Below are positions 35,761 through 44,340 of a stretch of DNA of 64,000 nucleotides, piece after piece (the stretch's first letter is position 1; each line of letters starts with the position of its first letter). The notes under the pieces were generated by a model. It had not been told where the DNA came from. It did no database searches and was given only the letters and a program-made list of their open reading frames with translations. Source of the DNA: Sulfolobales archaeon (GTDB lineage: Archaea > Thermoproteota > Thermoprotei_A > Sulfolobales > NBVN01); assembly GCA_026413885.1 (NCBI GenBank), contig JAOAKA010000001.1, forward strand, positions 178,762 to 242,761. Reading direction: 5' to 3'. The position numbers and the translations under genes were made by a program.

Positions 35761-37023
35761 ATGATCGAGAGAAGAGATACTGTCACACTTCTAAAGCGTG
35801 TTGAGGAGGTTAGCATCTCAAGTAGTTTCATTAGCCGTAGGAGCTACGAGACAAGTATTCTAGGTGTCAGACAGCTTCTCGGGGGATGCTGGTTTGTAAA
35901 CTCGTGCTCTAGATGTTCTGATACCGCAAAGTTAAATTCCGAACTGGATTCTATCGTTAAAACTGCCGATATCGAGCACTGCAGTGTCTCAGATAGCTTT
36001 AAAGTAGATTTCTACTCGGGTAAGCTATCTCTAGGATCTTGGGTGAATGACCACGGCTTCTTAGATAGCGTTCTTAGCTTAGTCAAGGAACACCTCGTGC
36101 TCGGCGGTAACTACACTTTAACAATAAGGATGCTGCAAACTATTAGAACAATTAGAGCAGACGACGGCTCAGAGAGCTTTGAAGAAAAGAACTTATCTGA
36201 AGTTGACGTATGTGTTCAGACTAGGAGTGGAGCACTAGGAGGAATTAGATTAAATAAAGTTGTATTACTGGGACTTGAAAGAAGTGCGGAAAGAGCTTTC
36301 GAGGAGTTGATTAAGGCTGCTAGAGATAGAGTTAAAGCTATAGCTACAGCTAGAAGACCCGGCCTCTCTGATGTCGGTAGAGCCGAAGTTGTTTTAACTC
36401 ATGAAGCATCACCGAAATTTTTCCATGAAATCTCACACTTACTATCAGGGTCTCGAAGTCGGTGGGTAGTAGGTAGGAAGTTGTTTGATGCTGACGCTAT
36501 GCGGATACTGGATTCACCTGGAGATATACGTAAGCCTACCGCTAGATTCTTCGACGATGAGGGAGTAACCGCTAAGAGAAGATGGCTTGTTGAAAGAGGA
36601 TTAGTAATTGATGCTCATCACAGTATTATAACAGCATTTGAGGCTGACTCCTCTCCAGGATCAGCTCATGGACTCTTCGGCGATGTGAAACCATTTCACA
36701 CTTCTCTAATAGTTGAGAGAGGTGACTGGAGTGACGACGAGCTGCTTGAGGAAACAAAGCGTGGATTTACCGTAGATAGTGTTGCCCTAGTTTCACTTGA
36801 GGAGAACATCGTTAGAATCATTCCTCACTACGCATTCAGGTTAGTGCGTGGTGACCTCGGAGAAGCAGTCTATGTTAGATCTATTAAGATACCTATAACT
36901 AGACCCATTAAAATCCTCGGAGTTGGGCAGACAAGTTATACGACATTTTCCAGTGAGGCCGAATATAGCTTGGTTTCCGAGTCCTCTCCCCCAGTTAAAG
37001 TTGAAGCATTTATTGAGGTATGA
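35761..37023 (+). CDS. TldD/PmbA family metalloprotease homologue
   Basis: This 420-residue member of the TldD/PmbA fold belongs to a family that degrades peptides or matures modified peptides. The putative zinc motif is FFHEISHLLSG (HExxH) at about 220; E. coli TldD instead has HExxxH. Further family blocks are RARDRVKAIATARRP-like (AARDRVKAIATARRP), ARFFDDEGVTAKRR and a C-terminal SIKIPITRPIKILGVG. The N-terminal third is divergent, with a run of cysteines near residues 44-60. No PmbA or TldD partner is adjacent, though these usually form heterodimers. Confidence 0.85.
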   Translation: MIERRDTVTLLKRVEEVSISSSFISRRSYETSILGVRQLLGGCWFVNSCSRCSDTAKLNSELDSIVKTADIEHCSVSDSFKVDFYSGKLSLGSWVNDHGFLDSVLSLVKEHLVLGGNYTLTIRMLQTIRTIRADDGSESFEEKNLSEVDVCVQTRSGALGGIRLNKVVLLGLERSAERAFEELIKAARDRVKAIATARRPGLSDVGRAEVVLTHEASPKFFHEISHLLSGSRSRWVVGRKLFDADAMRILDSPGDIRKPTARFFDDEGVTAKRRWLVERGLVIDAHHSIITAFEADSSPGSAHGLFGDVKPFHTSLIVERGDWSDDELLEETKRGFTVDSVALVSLEENIVRIIPHYAFRLVRGDLGEAVYVRSIKIPITRPIKILGVGQTSYTTFSSEAEYSLVSESSPPVKVEAFIEV

Positions 37024-37116
37024 ATAGATGTGTAGACTGTAATCAAATTGATGTATGAGCTTTGAAAAACTCGTACTGTGGTTATTAATTAAAGTACTCG
37101 ACTCGTAGAGCCTGAG

Positions 37117-38220
37117 TTAGACTTCTAGTAACTTAGCTAGCTTATTGAGAACTTCAGCACCACTCTTCCTAATTAACACCATATTCTCAATTCTGATACC
37201 ATACCTTCCTGGGATGTATACTCCAGGCTCGATAGTTACCACCATGCTATCTCTTAGAATATCTTTAGACCCTTGAGCTAAACGCGGTTTTTCATGTACT
37301 TCTATCCCTATTCCGTGGCCTAGAGAGTGAATGAAGTACTTTCCTAAACCTGCTCGTCTTAGTACTTCCCGTGCTCTACCATCTACTTCATGAGCCGCAA
37401 TCCCATCGTAGACGGAGTCTATAGCTGAGTCTACTGCTTCAGATACTGCCTCAAAAGCTCTCTTAATCTCTCTATCTACACTGCCAATTAGAACTGTTCT
37501 AGTTAGATCGGATGAGTAACTTTCAAATTGAGCTCCTACATCTAGTACGACACAGTCTTCTTCTCGTAGAACTCTATCTGTAACTGCGGCATGTGGGTAG
37601 GCCGCATTACTTCCAAAAGCTACTATACTCTCGAAAGCTAGTCCATCAGCTCCGAGATGCTTCATGTAGTACTCTACTACAGCTGCGGTATATTTCTCTG
37701 TCATTCCCGGTTTTAGCTCACTCACCGTCTTCTCTACGGCTCTCTCTGTAATTGAGAGGGCTTTCTTCATGAGCTCGATTTCCTCATAGTGTTTAATAGA
37801 TCTTAGATCGGCTATTGACTCAGAAAGATCGCGAACTCCAGTCCCTAGGTTTTTCTCTACTTCAAATGCGATCCTCCCAAATGGATTGTCTACAGCGGCT
37901 TTTGTTATACCAGCTTCTTTAAGCATCTTTGGAATATAGACATGCGGTGGCTCAACTAGTTTTAAATCTATGTCTGGAAGCTGATACACACCGTAAGGTA
38001 CTACAACCAGCTCTTTCAACTTAGTGGTATCGATAACTCTCCAATAGTCTAAAGCTGGTGTGAGAGCCGTAGTAGACCCGTTTTTCTCTACGACGAGTGT
38101 TATACCTGAAGATTTGGCGACACCGGTTAGATAGGTAACATTAGAAGGTTGAGTAACGATCAGTACATCAATACTACTTGACTCTACGAGGCTTAACACC
38201 TTCTCAAGTTTCCACTTCAA
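37117..38220 (-). CDS. pepQ: Xaa-Pro aminopeptidase/dipeptidase (M24B)
   Basis: At 367 residues it has a creatinase-like N-terminal domain (IVTQPSNVTYLTG) and the pita-bread metallopeptidase domain. The dinuclear metal ligands are all visible: D in VVLDVGAQ, D in YSSDLTRT, H in SLGHGIGIEVHE, E in TIEPGVY and E in RIENMVL. It should release N-terminal residues before proline or split Xaa-Pro dipeptides in the cytosol. It starts at TTG 38220. It is a single gene followed by an AT-rich gap. Confidence 0.95.
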   Translation of the reverse strand: MKWKLEKVLSLVESSSIDVLIVTQPSNVTYLTGVAKSSGITLVVEKNGSTTALTPALDYWRVIDTTKLKELVVVPYGVYQLPDIDLKLVEPPHVYIPKMLKEAGITKAAVDNPFGRIAFEVEKNLGTGVRDLSESIADLRSIKHYEEIELMKKALSITERAVEKTVSELKPGMTEKYTAAVVEYYMKHLGADGLAFESIVAFGSNAAYPHAAVTDRVLREEDCVVLDVGAQFESYSSDLTRTVLIGSVDREIKRAFEAVSEAVDSAIDSVYDGIAAHEVDGRAREVLRRAGLGKYFIHSLGHGIGIEVHEKPRLAQGSKDILRDSMVVTIEPGVYIPGRYGIRIENMVLIRKSGAEVLNKLAKLLEV

Positions 38221-38341
38221 AATGCGAACACCACTACTCTACAGCTATGTCGGAAATTTAACCAGCCAACACACTACAATAAAGCAGAATTTACAAATGT
38301 CTGTAGCTAGAACAGGTAGAGATAGAAGTTAGTTTCGTTAA

Positions 38342-38437
38342 TGGGCCCGCGGGGATTTGAACCCCGGACCACGGGGACTTCCGCCGTATGAGTTGAGGAC
38401 CCGAACCCCGCATTCTGCCAAGCTAAACTACGGGCCC
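38342..38437 (-). tRNA. tRNA-Pro (CGG) with a 22-base intron
   Basis: The acceptor stem is GGGCCCG/CGGGCCC with discriminator A. The anticodon stem CGGGG/CCCCG encloses TTCGGG plus T with anticodon CGG, and the T loop TTCAAAT is usual for proline. The intron at 38378-38399 sits at the canonical 37/38 position. CCA is not encoded. The first ten bases, GGGCCCGTAG, overlap the end of the MeaB-like gene, whose TAG stop is inside the tRNA. Confidence 0.95.
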
Positions 38438-39336
38438 TCCACAATTTTGTTAGCTAGCCTAGCTTTTAAGTCTCTCGCTATTTCGATGAAATTACCCGGT
38501 TTCTTTAGTAGTTCTTCTTCTCTAACTTCTCTAAGTTCTCTGTGGAGGATTTTATGTATTTGCTCTATGAGAGTCTCCTCTATTAAGTATTTTCGCCTCT
38601 CCACGCGCTTCACAGCTCTTCTACCTTCTGAGTCTCTCTTCTTCAGCTCAGTTTCTATTGTTTTAACTAGTTCGTTGATATTCTTTTTATAGAGTGCGGA
38701 AATTTTCACTAAGGGTTTTTCTCTTACTAGAGATTTAACGTAGTTGTACATAAGGTCTGCTTCAGGTACGTCTGCTTTATTTACGATGTAGATATCTCCG
38801 ATCTCCATTAATCCAGCTTTGATTACCTGGACTTCATCACCTAGAAACGGCATTAATATAACTAAAACGAGGTCACTAATCCTCAAGATACTGGTATTTA
38901 CCTGCCCAGCTCCCGGTGTCTCAATGAAGATGTAGTCATATCCGGCAGCTTCAAGTATTTCGAGTGACGCTATAGCTCTGAGAGGAATAGCTCTCTCATC
39001 TTCAGCCCATATACTTCTAGCAAAAGATTCACTCGGTAGTTCAGATATCCTCAGCCTATTGCCTAAGACGGCTCCACCGGTAATAGGTGAAGAAGGATCG
39101 ACTAGTAGAGCGGCTACTTTAAGACCTTCACTACTCAACTCTCTAATCAAACTCGAGATCACGGTCGACTTACCTACACCCTGAGGACCTGTTATACCGA
39201 TTACAGCAGAGCGAGGTTCTCTAACTAAGCACTCTGAGAGCCTAGATAGAATCTCTAGTGAGTTAGTTTCAGCTACAGTAAGCACCTTAGATAACGCTAC
39301 TCTATCACTTAACTCTACACATACTCTACTCAACAT
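38428..39336 (-). CDS. MeaB/ArgK-type G3E GTPase
   Basis: The 302 residues have P-loop GITGPQGVGKST (47-58), VDPSSPITGGAVLGNR (the switch and base-recognition block of MeaB), FIETPGAGQ and NKAD. MeaB proteins load and protect B12-dependent acyl-CoA mutases. No mutase or B12 gene is in the window; the sodium-pump decarboxylase beta subunit at 6477 is the only other hint of methylmalonyl-type metabolism, and it is far away. The stop codon lies in the tRNA-Pro gene. Confidence 0.88.
   Translation of the reverse strand: MLSRVCVELSDRVALSKVLTVAETNSLEILSRLSECLVREPRSAVIGITGPQGVGKSTVISSLIRELSSEGLKVAALLVDPSSPITGGAVLGNRLRISELPSESFARSIWAEDERAIPLRAIASLEILEAAGYDYIFIETPGAGQVNTSILRISDLVLVILMPFLGDEVQVIKAGLMEIGDIYIVNKADVPEADLMYNYVKSLVREKPLVKISALYKKNINELVKTIETELKKRDSEGRRAVKRVERRKYLIEETLIEQIHKILHRELREVREEELLKKPGNFIEIARDLKARLANKIVEGP
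38461..38470 (-). promoter_or_regulatory. TATA box of tRNA-Pro inside the MeaB-like coding region
   Basis: CTTAAAAGCT on the minus strand is centred about 28 bases upstream of the tRNA 5' end, so the tRNA appears to have its own promoter embedded in coding sequence. Confidence 0.45.
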
Positions 39337-39452
39337 GCTTCACCAAACTACACCGTACCAACATATAGAGGGAAGAGAAACTAAAAACTACTAGTGCTAT
39401 ATTGGAGATCTAACACCTTCTACACTGAATTATCCACACCTAACCTAGTATC

Positions 39453-40520
39453 TCAGAATAAGTATCTATCTAGTAGCTCATTAGGCATGGGCACATACTT
39501 AAGTCCTGAACCTGTTAGTGGCACTACCACGTTGCCACTAAATTCTTTAGCAACATATTTAGCTGCTGCATAAACTGCTGCGGAGCTAGGCTCTACAGGT
39601 AATCCAATAGAGTACAGCTCTCTCAAGGCTTCTCCTATGGTTTCATCTCCTACTGTAAGCGTATATGGAGATACCTCTCTAGCTATTTCAGCAATTTGAT
39701 GGAGTCTAGGCACAATAGTCAGTCTAAGAGCATCTGCTAGAATACTTCTCTCATTTTCTCCACATGTTAGTGAAATACTCTTTAAGTATTTGGAGAGCTT
39801 AGTATATCCACAGGCCTCTACTGGAATTAGTGTGGGAATTTCATCGATAACTCCTAGCTTAACTAGTTCTTTAAATCCCTTGTAGAGACCTAGAAACAGT
39901 GTTCCAGAAGCTACAGGTGCTACAATTGCTTCAAACCTCTTTTTAGAGTTTACGAGTTCAAGAGCTATATCTTTCATTCCCTCTATAAAGAGGGGTTCGA
40001 CAACGTGACCAACGTAAACCCCGCTTTGATCATTTAAAGCAGCTTTATGAGCTTCATCTCTAGTCCTAACAGTTTTTAACTCCGCTCCGAAGGCTCTTAT
40101 AAGTCTTAGTTTTCCCGCTGGAGCATCAGCTGGTGCGTATACTTTAACCTTAACACCAGCTCTAGCTGAATAAGCCGCAGTAGCTATTCCAGCGTTTCCC
40201 GAGGAGTCTTCAATAACGGTTTTCCAGCCTGCTATTAGCGCTCTCGATGCGGTTAAAGCAGCTCCTCTATCTTTAAAGGAGCCCGTCGGATTGAGAAACT
40301 CGAGCTTTAATAAAAATCTTCTGTAGTCGATGAGTGGTGTTCTACCTTCACCTAGAGTAACCTTCTTTAGCTCTCCCGGTATGAGACTCTCAATATCTCT
40401 CTCAGCTATTTTCTCGAAGTCTACCTCTAGGAGCAGGGGTTCCCCACACTTAGAGCATGTATGCTTTATGAAGGAGACATCGACTTCTAGACCGCACTTC
40501 GGGCATTTAAGCACGTACAC
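39453..40520 (-). CDS. thrC: Threonine synthase-type PLP enzyme with zinc ribbon
   Basis: At 355 residues it has a short zinc ribbon (C6, C9, C22, C25) and the fold II PLP domain. K83 in NPTGSFKDRG binds PLP, SSGNAGIATAAYSARAG is the substrate loop, and PLTGSGLKY closes the phosphate site. It converts O-phosphohomoserine to threonine, though some archaeal paralogues act on other substrates such as cysteate. It starts at GTG 40520 with GGGAGAT upstream, divergent from the L12 gene. Confidence 0.88.
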   Translation of the reverse strand: MYVLKCPKCGLEVDVSFIKHTCSKCGEPLLLEVDFEKIAERDIESLIPGELKKVTLGEGRTPLIDYRRFLLKLEFLNPTGSFKDRGAALTASRALIAGWKTVIEDSSGNAGIATAAYSARAGVKVKVYAPADAPAGKLRLIRAFGAELKTVRTRDEAHKAALNDQSGVYVGHVVEPLFIEGMKDIALELVNSKKRFEAIVAPVASGTLFLGLYKGFKELVKLGVIDEIPTLIPVEACGYTKLSKYLKSISLTCGENERSILADALRLTIVPRLHQIAEIAREVSPYTLTVGDETIGEALRELYSIGLPVEPSSAAVYAAAKYVAKEFSGNVVVPLTGSGLKYVPMPNELLDRYLF

Positions 40521-40548
40521 GCATCTCCCATATGAGGGAGTTCGTAAA

Positions 40549-40558
40549 GCTTTTAAAG
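40549..40558. promoter_or_regulatory. Palindromic TATA element between thrC and rpl12
   Basis: GCTTTTAAAG contains the palindrome CTTTTAAAG and lies almost midway between the two divergent starts: 38 bases before the L12 ATG and 34 before the thrC GTG. No other AT-rich block is available on either side, so one element may serve both directions. Confidence 0.45.
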
Positions 40559-40591
40559 GTCTAACCTACTAGGATTGAGGGTAGGAACAGC

Positions 40592-40915
40592 ATGGAGTAC
40601 ATATACGCATCACTCTTGCTGCATTCAGCTGGAAAAGAGATAAGTGAGGAATCACTAAGAAAGGTATTAGAAGCTGCTGGAATATCTATTGACGAAGTTA
40701 GAGTAAAGATGATTGTAACAGCACTAAAAGAAATAAATATAGCTGATGTAATTCGCCAGGCTGCTAGTTTCACACCTACTGTAGCCGTTCAACCAGCAAC
40801 TACGACCGCACCTACACAAATCTCAGCTAAGCCTTCCGAGAAAAAAGAAGAAGAGAAGAAAGAAGAAGCTGGAGAAGAAACTATTGCGGAAGGTATATCA
40901 GCTCTATTCGGTTAG
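40592..40915 (+). CDS. rpl12: Ribosomal protein L12 (P1/P2 stalk, archaeal type)
   Basis: This 107-residue acidic stalk protein has an N-terminal dimerisation domain (MEYIYASLLLHSAGKEIS), an Ala/Pro/Thr hinge and a charged tail ending EGISALFG, the conserved factor-binding peptide. It recruits elongation and initiation factors to the ribosome. It is usually found with L10 and L1 in archaea but is alone here, followed by an Lrp-family regulator. Confidence 0.97.
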   Translation: MEYIYASLLLHSAGKEISEESLRKVLEAAGISIDEVRVKMIVTALKEINIADVIRQAASFTPTVAVQPATTTAPTQISAKPSEKKEEEKKEEAGEETIAEGISALFG

Positions 40916-40938
40916 CCTAAATTCAATGGTAGATAGTT

Positions 40939-41403
40939 TTGCTTGACGAAAAAGATAAAGCTATTCTAGCTCTTCTCGCCAGAAATGCTAGAGTAACTAT
41001 AACTTCGATGTCGAATCTCATAAAGATATCGGACGTAGCTACTAAGAAGAGATTAATGAAGCTTGAAAGCAGAGGTGTCATTCTAGGCTACCGACCGATA
41101 GTAAATCCAAGAGAGCTAGGATATGAAGCCGTAGCTCTTATAGGGCTTAACACAGAACCAGGTAAGGTTGTAGAAGTCGCGGAGATTCTGTCTGGTAGAC
41201 CAGACACTACCTTCGTAGCTATAGCATCTGGAGACCATGAAGTAGTAGCTGAATTATGGGCTAAGAACACTAGAGAACTACAGCAGAAGATCAAGGACAT
41301 AGAGAAGCTCGGTGGTGTTAAAGAGATATGTCCAGCTATTCTAGTTAACGTAGTAAAACAACATACATCTATTCCAGAAGAGTTCACAAAGGAAAATGTT
41401 TAG
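40939..41403 (+). CDS. Lrp/AsnC family transcription regulator
   Basis: The 154 residues have an N-terminal winged helix (LLARNARVTITSMSNLIKIS, then VATKKRLMKLESRGVI) and a RAM ligand-binding domain (VALIGLNTEPGKVVEVAEIL, GDHEVVAELW). Such dimers or octamers sense amino acids. TTG 40939 gives the expected MLDEKDKAILALLA opening. It lies 23 bases after L12 and upstream of the IPK gene, with an imperfect palindrome in the gap that could be its own site. Confidence 0.9.
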   Translation: MLDEKDKAILALLARNARVTITSMSNLIKISDVATKKRLMKLESRGVILGYRPIVNPRELGYEAVALIGLNTEPGKVVEVAEILSGRPDTTFVAIASGDHEVVAELWAKNTRELQQKIKDIEKLGGVKEICPAILVNVVKQHTSIPEEFTKENV

Positions 41404-41460
41404 CTCATATTAAGACTACTAGTGTCTTTACACGTAACTCCTCACTTAGATAATCTAGAT

Positions 41461-41483
41461 ATATACTTCATGCTGAAGCATAT
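41461..41483. repeat. Imperfect palindrome between lrp-type gene and IPK
   Basis: ATATACTTCA-TGC-TGAAGCATAT is a 10-bp inverted repeat with a single mismatch and a 3-base centre. Its size and symmetry resemble archaeal Lrp operators. It lies 58 bases after the Lrp-family gene and 50 before the chosen IPK start. Were IPK to start at 41422, the element would be coding. Confidence 0.5.
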
Positions 41484-41532
41484 CTACTTCAGAATTTATT
41501 GTAGATTCCCTAGATTTCAAGGGCGAAGTCAC

Positions 41533-42324
41533 TTGGAAGTCAAAAACATTAAGATAGTGAAGCTTGGAGGTTCTGTAATAACCATTAAAGACGTACGTAG
41601 GTCCCTCAGGACAGAAGTAATTCAAAGACTAATCGAAGAGTTGAGCTTGTTTTATAGAGAATACGGAGATAGCTATGGTTTAGTAGTTATACATGGTGGA
41701 GGAAGCTTCGGACACCCGGTAGTTAGAGACTGCATCTCTAAATACGGTAAGATAGATAGAAACTGCTACGTAGATACTGCTGACTCTATGGATACTTTAA
41801 ACTATATTCTTAGAAGGTACTGTGTCGTACGTGGTTTACCAGTAGTATCTTTACCTCCTAGAAGCTTCTGTTTGCTTCGGTCTGGAAGACCTTACTGCTT
41901 CACTAAGATTTTAAGCAGGATCCTATCTAGAGAATTAATTCTGCTTACGTATGGTGATGTAGTGTATTCAGATCGAGGTTTTGAGGTATTATCTGGTGAT
42001 ACACTAGCTTGGTATATCGCTAGCAAGCTGGGTGCTAGTGAGATACTTTTCGTAACTGATGTTGACGGTCTATATGACAGCGACCCAAAGGTAAACCCCA
42101 GCGCTAGGAAAATAGCTCAAGCCCGCATTGATGAGGTTCTAGGTTTTCTTTCACAGAGTTCTTTAGATGTAGATGTTACCGGAGGTATGAGAAAGAAGCT
42201 CTATGAAGGGATAACTCTTGGAGTCAGAGGTATTAGAGTAAAGGTCTTAAGCGGATTTATTGAAGGTAATCTTTATAGTGCTCTCACATCAAATAACTTT
42301 ACGGGTTCGACCATATGGTATTAG
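41533..42324 (+). CDS. Isopentenyl phosphate kinase
   Basis: This amino-acid-kinase-fold enzyme makes isopentenyl diphosphate from isopentenyl phosphate in the archaeal mevalonate branch. Motifs are VKLGGSVIT (phosphate loop), VVIHGGGSFGHPVV with the catalytic histidine, GDVVYSDRGFEVLSGD and VTDVDGLYDSDP. The open frame extends to 41422, but family proteins start just before KLGG. TTG 41533 gives MEVKNIKIVKLGG and 263 residues, so I use it. The next gene, IDI-2, overlaps by 10 bases and performs the next step. Confidence 0.93.
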   Translation: MEVKNIKIVKLGGSVITIKDVRRSLRTEVIQRLIEELSLFYREYGDSYGLVVIHGGGSFGHPVVRDCISKYGKIDRNCYVDTADSMDTLNYILRRYCVVRGLPVVSLPPRSFCLLRSGRPYCFTKILSRILSRELILLTYGDVVYSDRGFEVLSGDTLAWYIASKLGASEILFVTDVDGLYDSDPKVNPSARKIAQARIDEVLGFLSQSSLDVDVTGGMRKKLYEGITLGVRGIRVKVLSGFIEGNLYSALTSNNFTGSTIWY

Positions 42325-43421
42325 AGAGCAGTGAGAACAGTAAGACTATCAGAAGAAAGTTGGAACACATAGAGATAGTCTATGCGAAGCCTGTTGAAGG
42401 ACCTCTCACAACATGGTTTGAATACATCTTTCTGCCGCATAGAGCTCTACCAGTAGTAGACCCTGAGAAGGTCTCGACGCGTATGAACTTTCTGAAAAAA
42501 GAGATAGAAGCACCTCTCATGATAACTGGAATGACTGGAGGTGCACCGGGGACTGAGGTGCTAAATAAGTCTCTCGCAGAAGCTGCGTGTAGATTTAAAA
42601 TAGTACTCGGTCTCGGCAGCCAGAGAGCTGCTCTAGAGTCTAGAGAGCTAGCTTATACATATAGTATAGTTAGAGACGTATGCACGGAGATACCGGTTGT
42701 AGGTAATATAGGCATTAGTGAAATAGTTAGATATGGACCTAGAATTGTCGACCAACTTACATCTATAGTAGAGGTCGATGCTCTAGCAGTACACCTTAAC
42801 TACTTTCAAGAAGTAGTCCAACCAGAAGGTCTTGTCTACATATCTAGAGGACTGGAAGTCCTCTCTGAAGTTATTGAGAGAAGCCCCGTGCCGGTAATCG
42901 TTAAAGAAGTAGGATTCGGTATCAGTAGAGAATTCGCGGAAGACCTCTACTCTGCTGGTATAAGATACATTGATGTAGCTGGTTCTGGCGGAACTAACTG
43001 GACTCTCGTAGAACTCTATAGAGCGATGAATTCCGGTAACTTAGTTAAGCAATACATAGCTGACGGATTGAAGAGTGTTGGAATACCTACTGCTGCTTCA
43101 ATAGCTGAGGTAAGAAGTGCCGCAGAGGACTTCTTTATTATTGGAAGCGGGGGTGTGAGATCTCCGTATGACGCTGTAAAAGCTCTCAGACTAGGTGCTG
43201 ACATGGTTGGTCTAGCTAGACCTATACTCGTAGCCTACGTGAAGAAACACCTCAGAGAGTTTCTAGAAGCATTTATAGTCGGCGTTAAGTCAGTATTAGC
43301 ATCAGTTGGAGCTACCACACTACACGATATAGAGAAATGTCCTATAGTAGTTACCGGCCCACTCAAGGATTGGGTTAACTCTAGAAGAATAGTCTATCTA
43401 AAAGATATAGGACAGCAGTAG
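42315..43421 (+). CDS. fni: Type 2 isopentenyl-diphosphate delta-isomerase
   Basis: This 368-residue FMN and NADPH-dependent enzyme interconverts IPP and DMAPP. Family blocks are RRKLEHIEIV, APLMITGMTGGAPGTE, LGLGSQRAAL, HLNYFQEVVQPEG, VKEVGFGISREF, DVAGSGGTNW and GSGGVRSPYDAVKAL. The overlap with the IPK gene links two consecutive isoprenoid steps in one operon. Confidence 0.96.
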   Translation: MVLESSENSKTIRRKLEHIEIVYAKPVEGPLTTWFEYIFLPHRALPVVDPEKVSTRMNFLKKEIEAPLMITGMTGGAPGTEVLNKSLAEAACRFKIVLGLGSQRAALESRELAYTYSIVRDVCTEIPVVGNIGISEIVRYGPRIVDQLTSIVEVDALAVHLNYFQEVVQPEGLVYISRGLEVLSEVIERSPVPVIVKEVGFGISREFAEDLYSAGIRYIDVAGSGGTNWTLVELYRAMNSGNLVKQYIADGLKSVGIPTAASIAEVRSAAEDFFIIGSGGVRSPYDAVKALRLGADMVGLARPILVAYVKKHLREFLEAFIVGVKSVLASVGATTLHDIEKCPIVVTGPLKDWVNSRRIVYLKDIGQQ

Positions 43422-43569
43422 TTTGAGTTACTTCCTGTAGCTAATATCTTCTTCACACAATTCGAGAGAGACGAGATATCTAAGATTATGTAGTGTCAGT
43501 ACTGCCGGCTTAGAAAAATAGTGAAAAATTGATTAATAATTAAATCAAATATTAGTGTAGTTCGGGTGG

Positions 43570-44238
43570 TTGAAGGTGAGTGAAAACTACAACATACTTC
43601 CACGCAGGTACGCTGAGTCTTTACTCTACGTCGATTTAGTCGATATAATGTCTGCCTATAGAAAGTTCTCTAAATTAGTCTTTTTAAGTCAAGTTCTTGG
43701 TATTCGTGAAGCTTCTTTAAGTAAATATGCTAATGGAAGAATTAGGCCGCGAACCGAGAGGTGCCTATCTCTAGTTAAAGTCCTAACTGACTCAAACTTA
43801 GTTAAAAAAGCTGTGGCTGAATACTTAAAGAATGAGAGCTTAGTAGACCTACTGACAGATGTTCATTTCACTAAGCTAATAGCATTATCGGTGCTTGAGA
43901 AGATAATCAACGTATTCCATGGAAGTAGAGTTGAAGCAATACTAACTTCAAGTGAAGCTATACTAGTAGCTTCTCACTTATCTCACAGACTAAAGTCTTC
44001 CTTATTAAACCTACACACCGTGCGTGGAAGCGCTAGAATAAAGAATCTCGGAAATTGCGCGGCAGTTCTAGTTATGGTTGATGAAGAGATTGTAAGAGAG
44101 CTCTCAAGAGTGAAAACAGAAGGTAGAAGAACTAACATAAGGTACATCTTCTCAATAGTGCATACTAGAGAGTTAGCATTGCTCTCATCGATATTTCCAA
44201 ATGCGGTTGTAGATTATTTAATTAAAACACCTATATAG
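43570..44238 (+). CDS. HTH protein with decayed phosphoribosyltransferase-like domain
   Basis: The 222 residues align by eye with the regulator at 13271. They have an HTH at about 35-60 (FLSQVLGIREASLSKYANGR), then the PRTase-like block (LIALSVLEKIINVF, VEAILTSSEAILVASHLSHR). Where the PRPP loop should be, AVLVMVDEEIVREL (165-178) replaces VLIVDDLIRTGKT. Only one aspartate and none of the Thr/Gly residues remain, so it should not bind PRPP normally. It may have become a pure DNA-binding or heterodimer partner. TTG 43570 or GTG 43576 could start it. Confidence 0.65.
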   Translation: MKVSENYNILPRRYAESLLYVDLVDIMSAYRKFSKLVFLSQVLGIREASLSKYANGRIRPRTERCLSLVKVLTDSNLVKKAVAEYLKNESLVDLLTDVHFTKLIALSVLEKIINVFHGSRVEAILTSSEAILVASHLSHRLKSSLLNLHTVRGSARIKNLGNCAAVLVMVDEEIVRELSRVKTEGRRTNIRYIFSIVHTRELALLSSIFPNAVVDYLIKTPI

Positions 44239-44340
44239 AGATGTTTTAACGAAACTCAAAGACTTTGCTGAGGGACTCGAAATTGATTAGCTCACAGGTT
44301 TTTAAGTTATTACTCTCGCAGTAGAGCCATAGGATAACTC

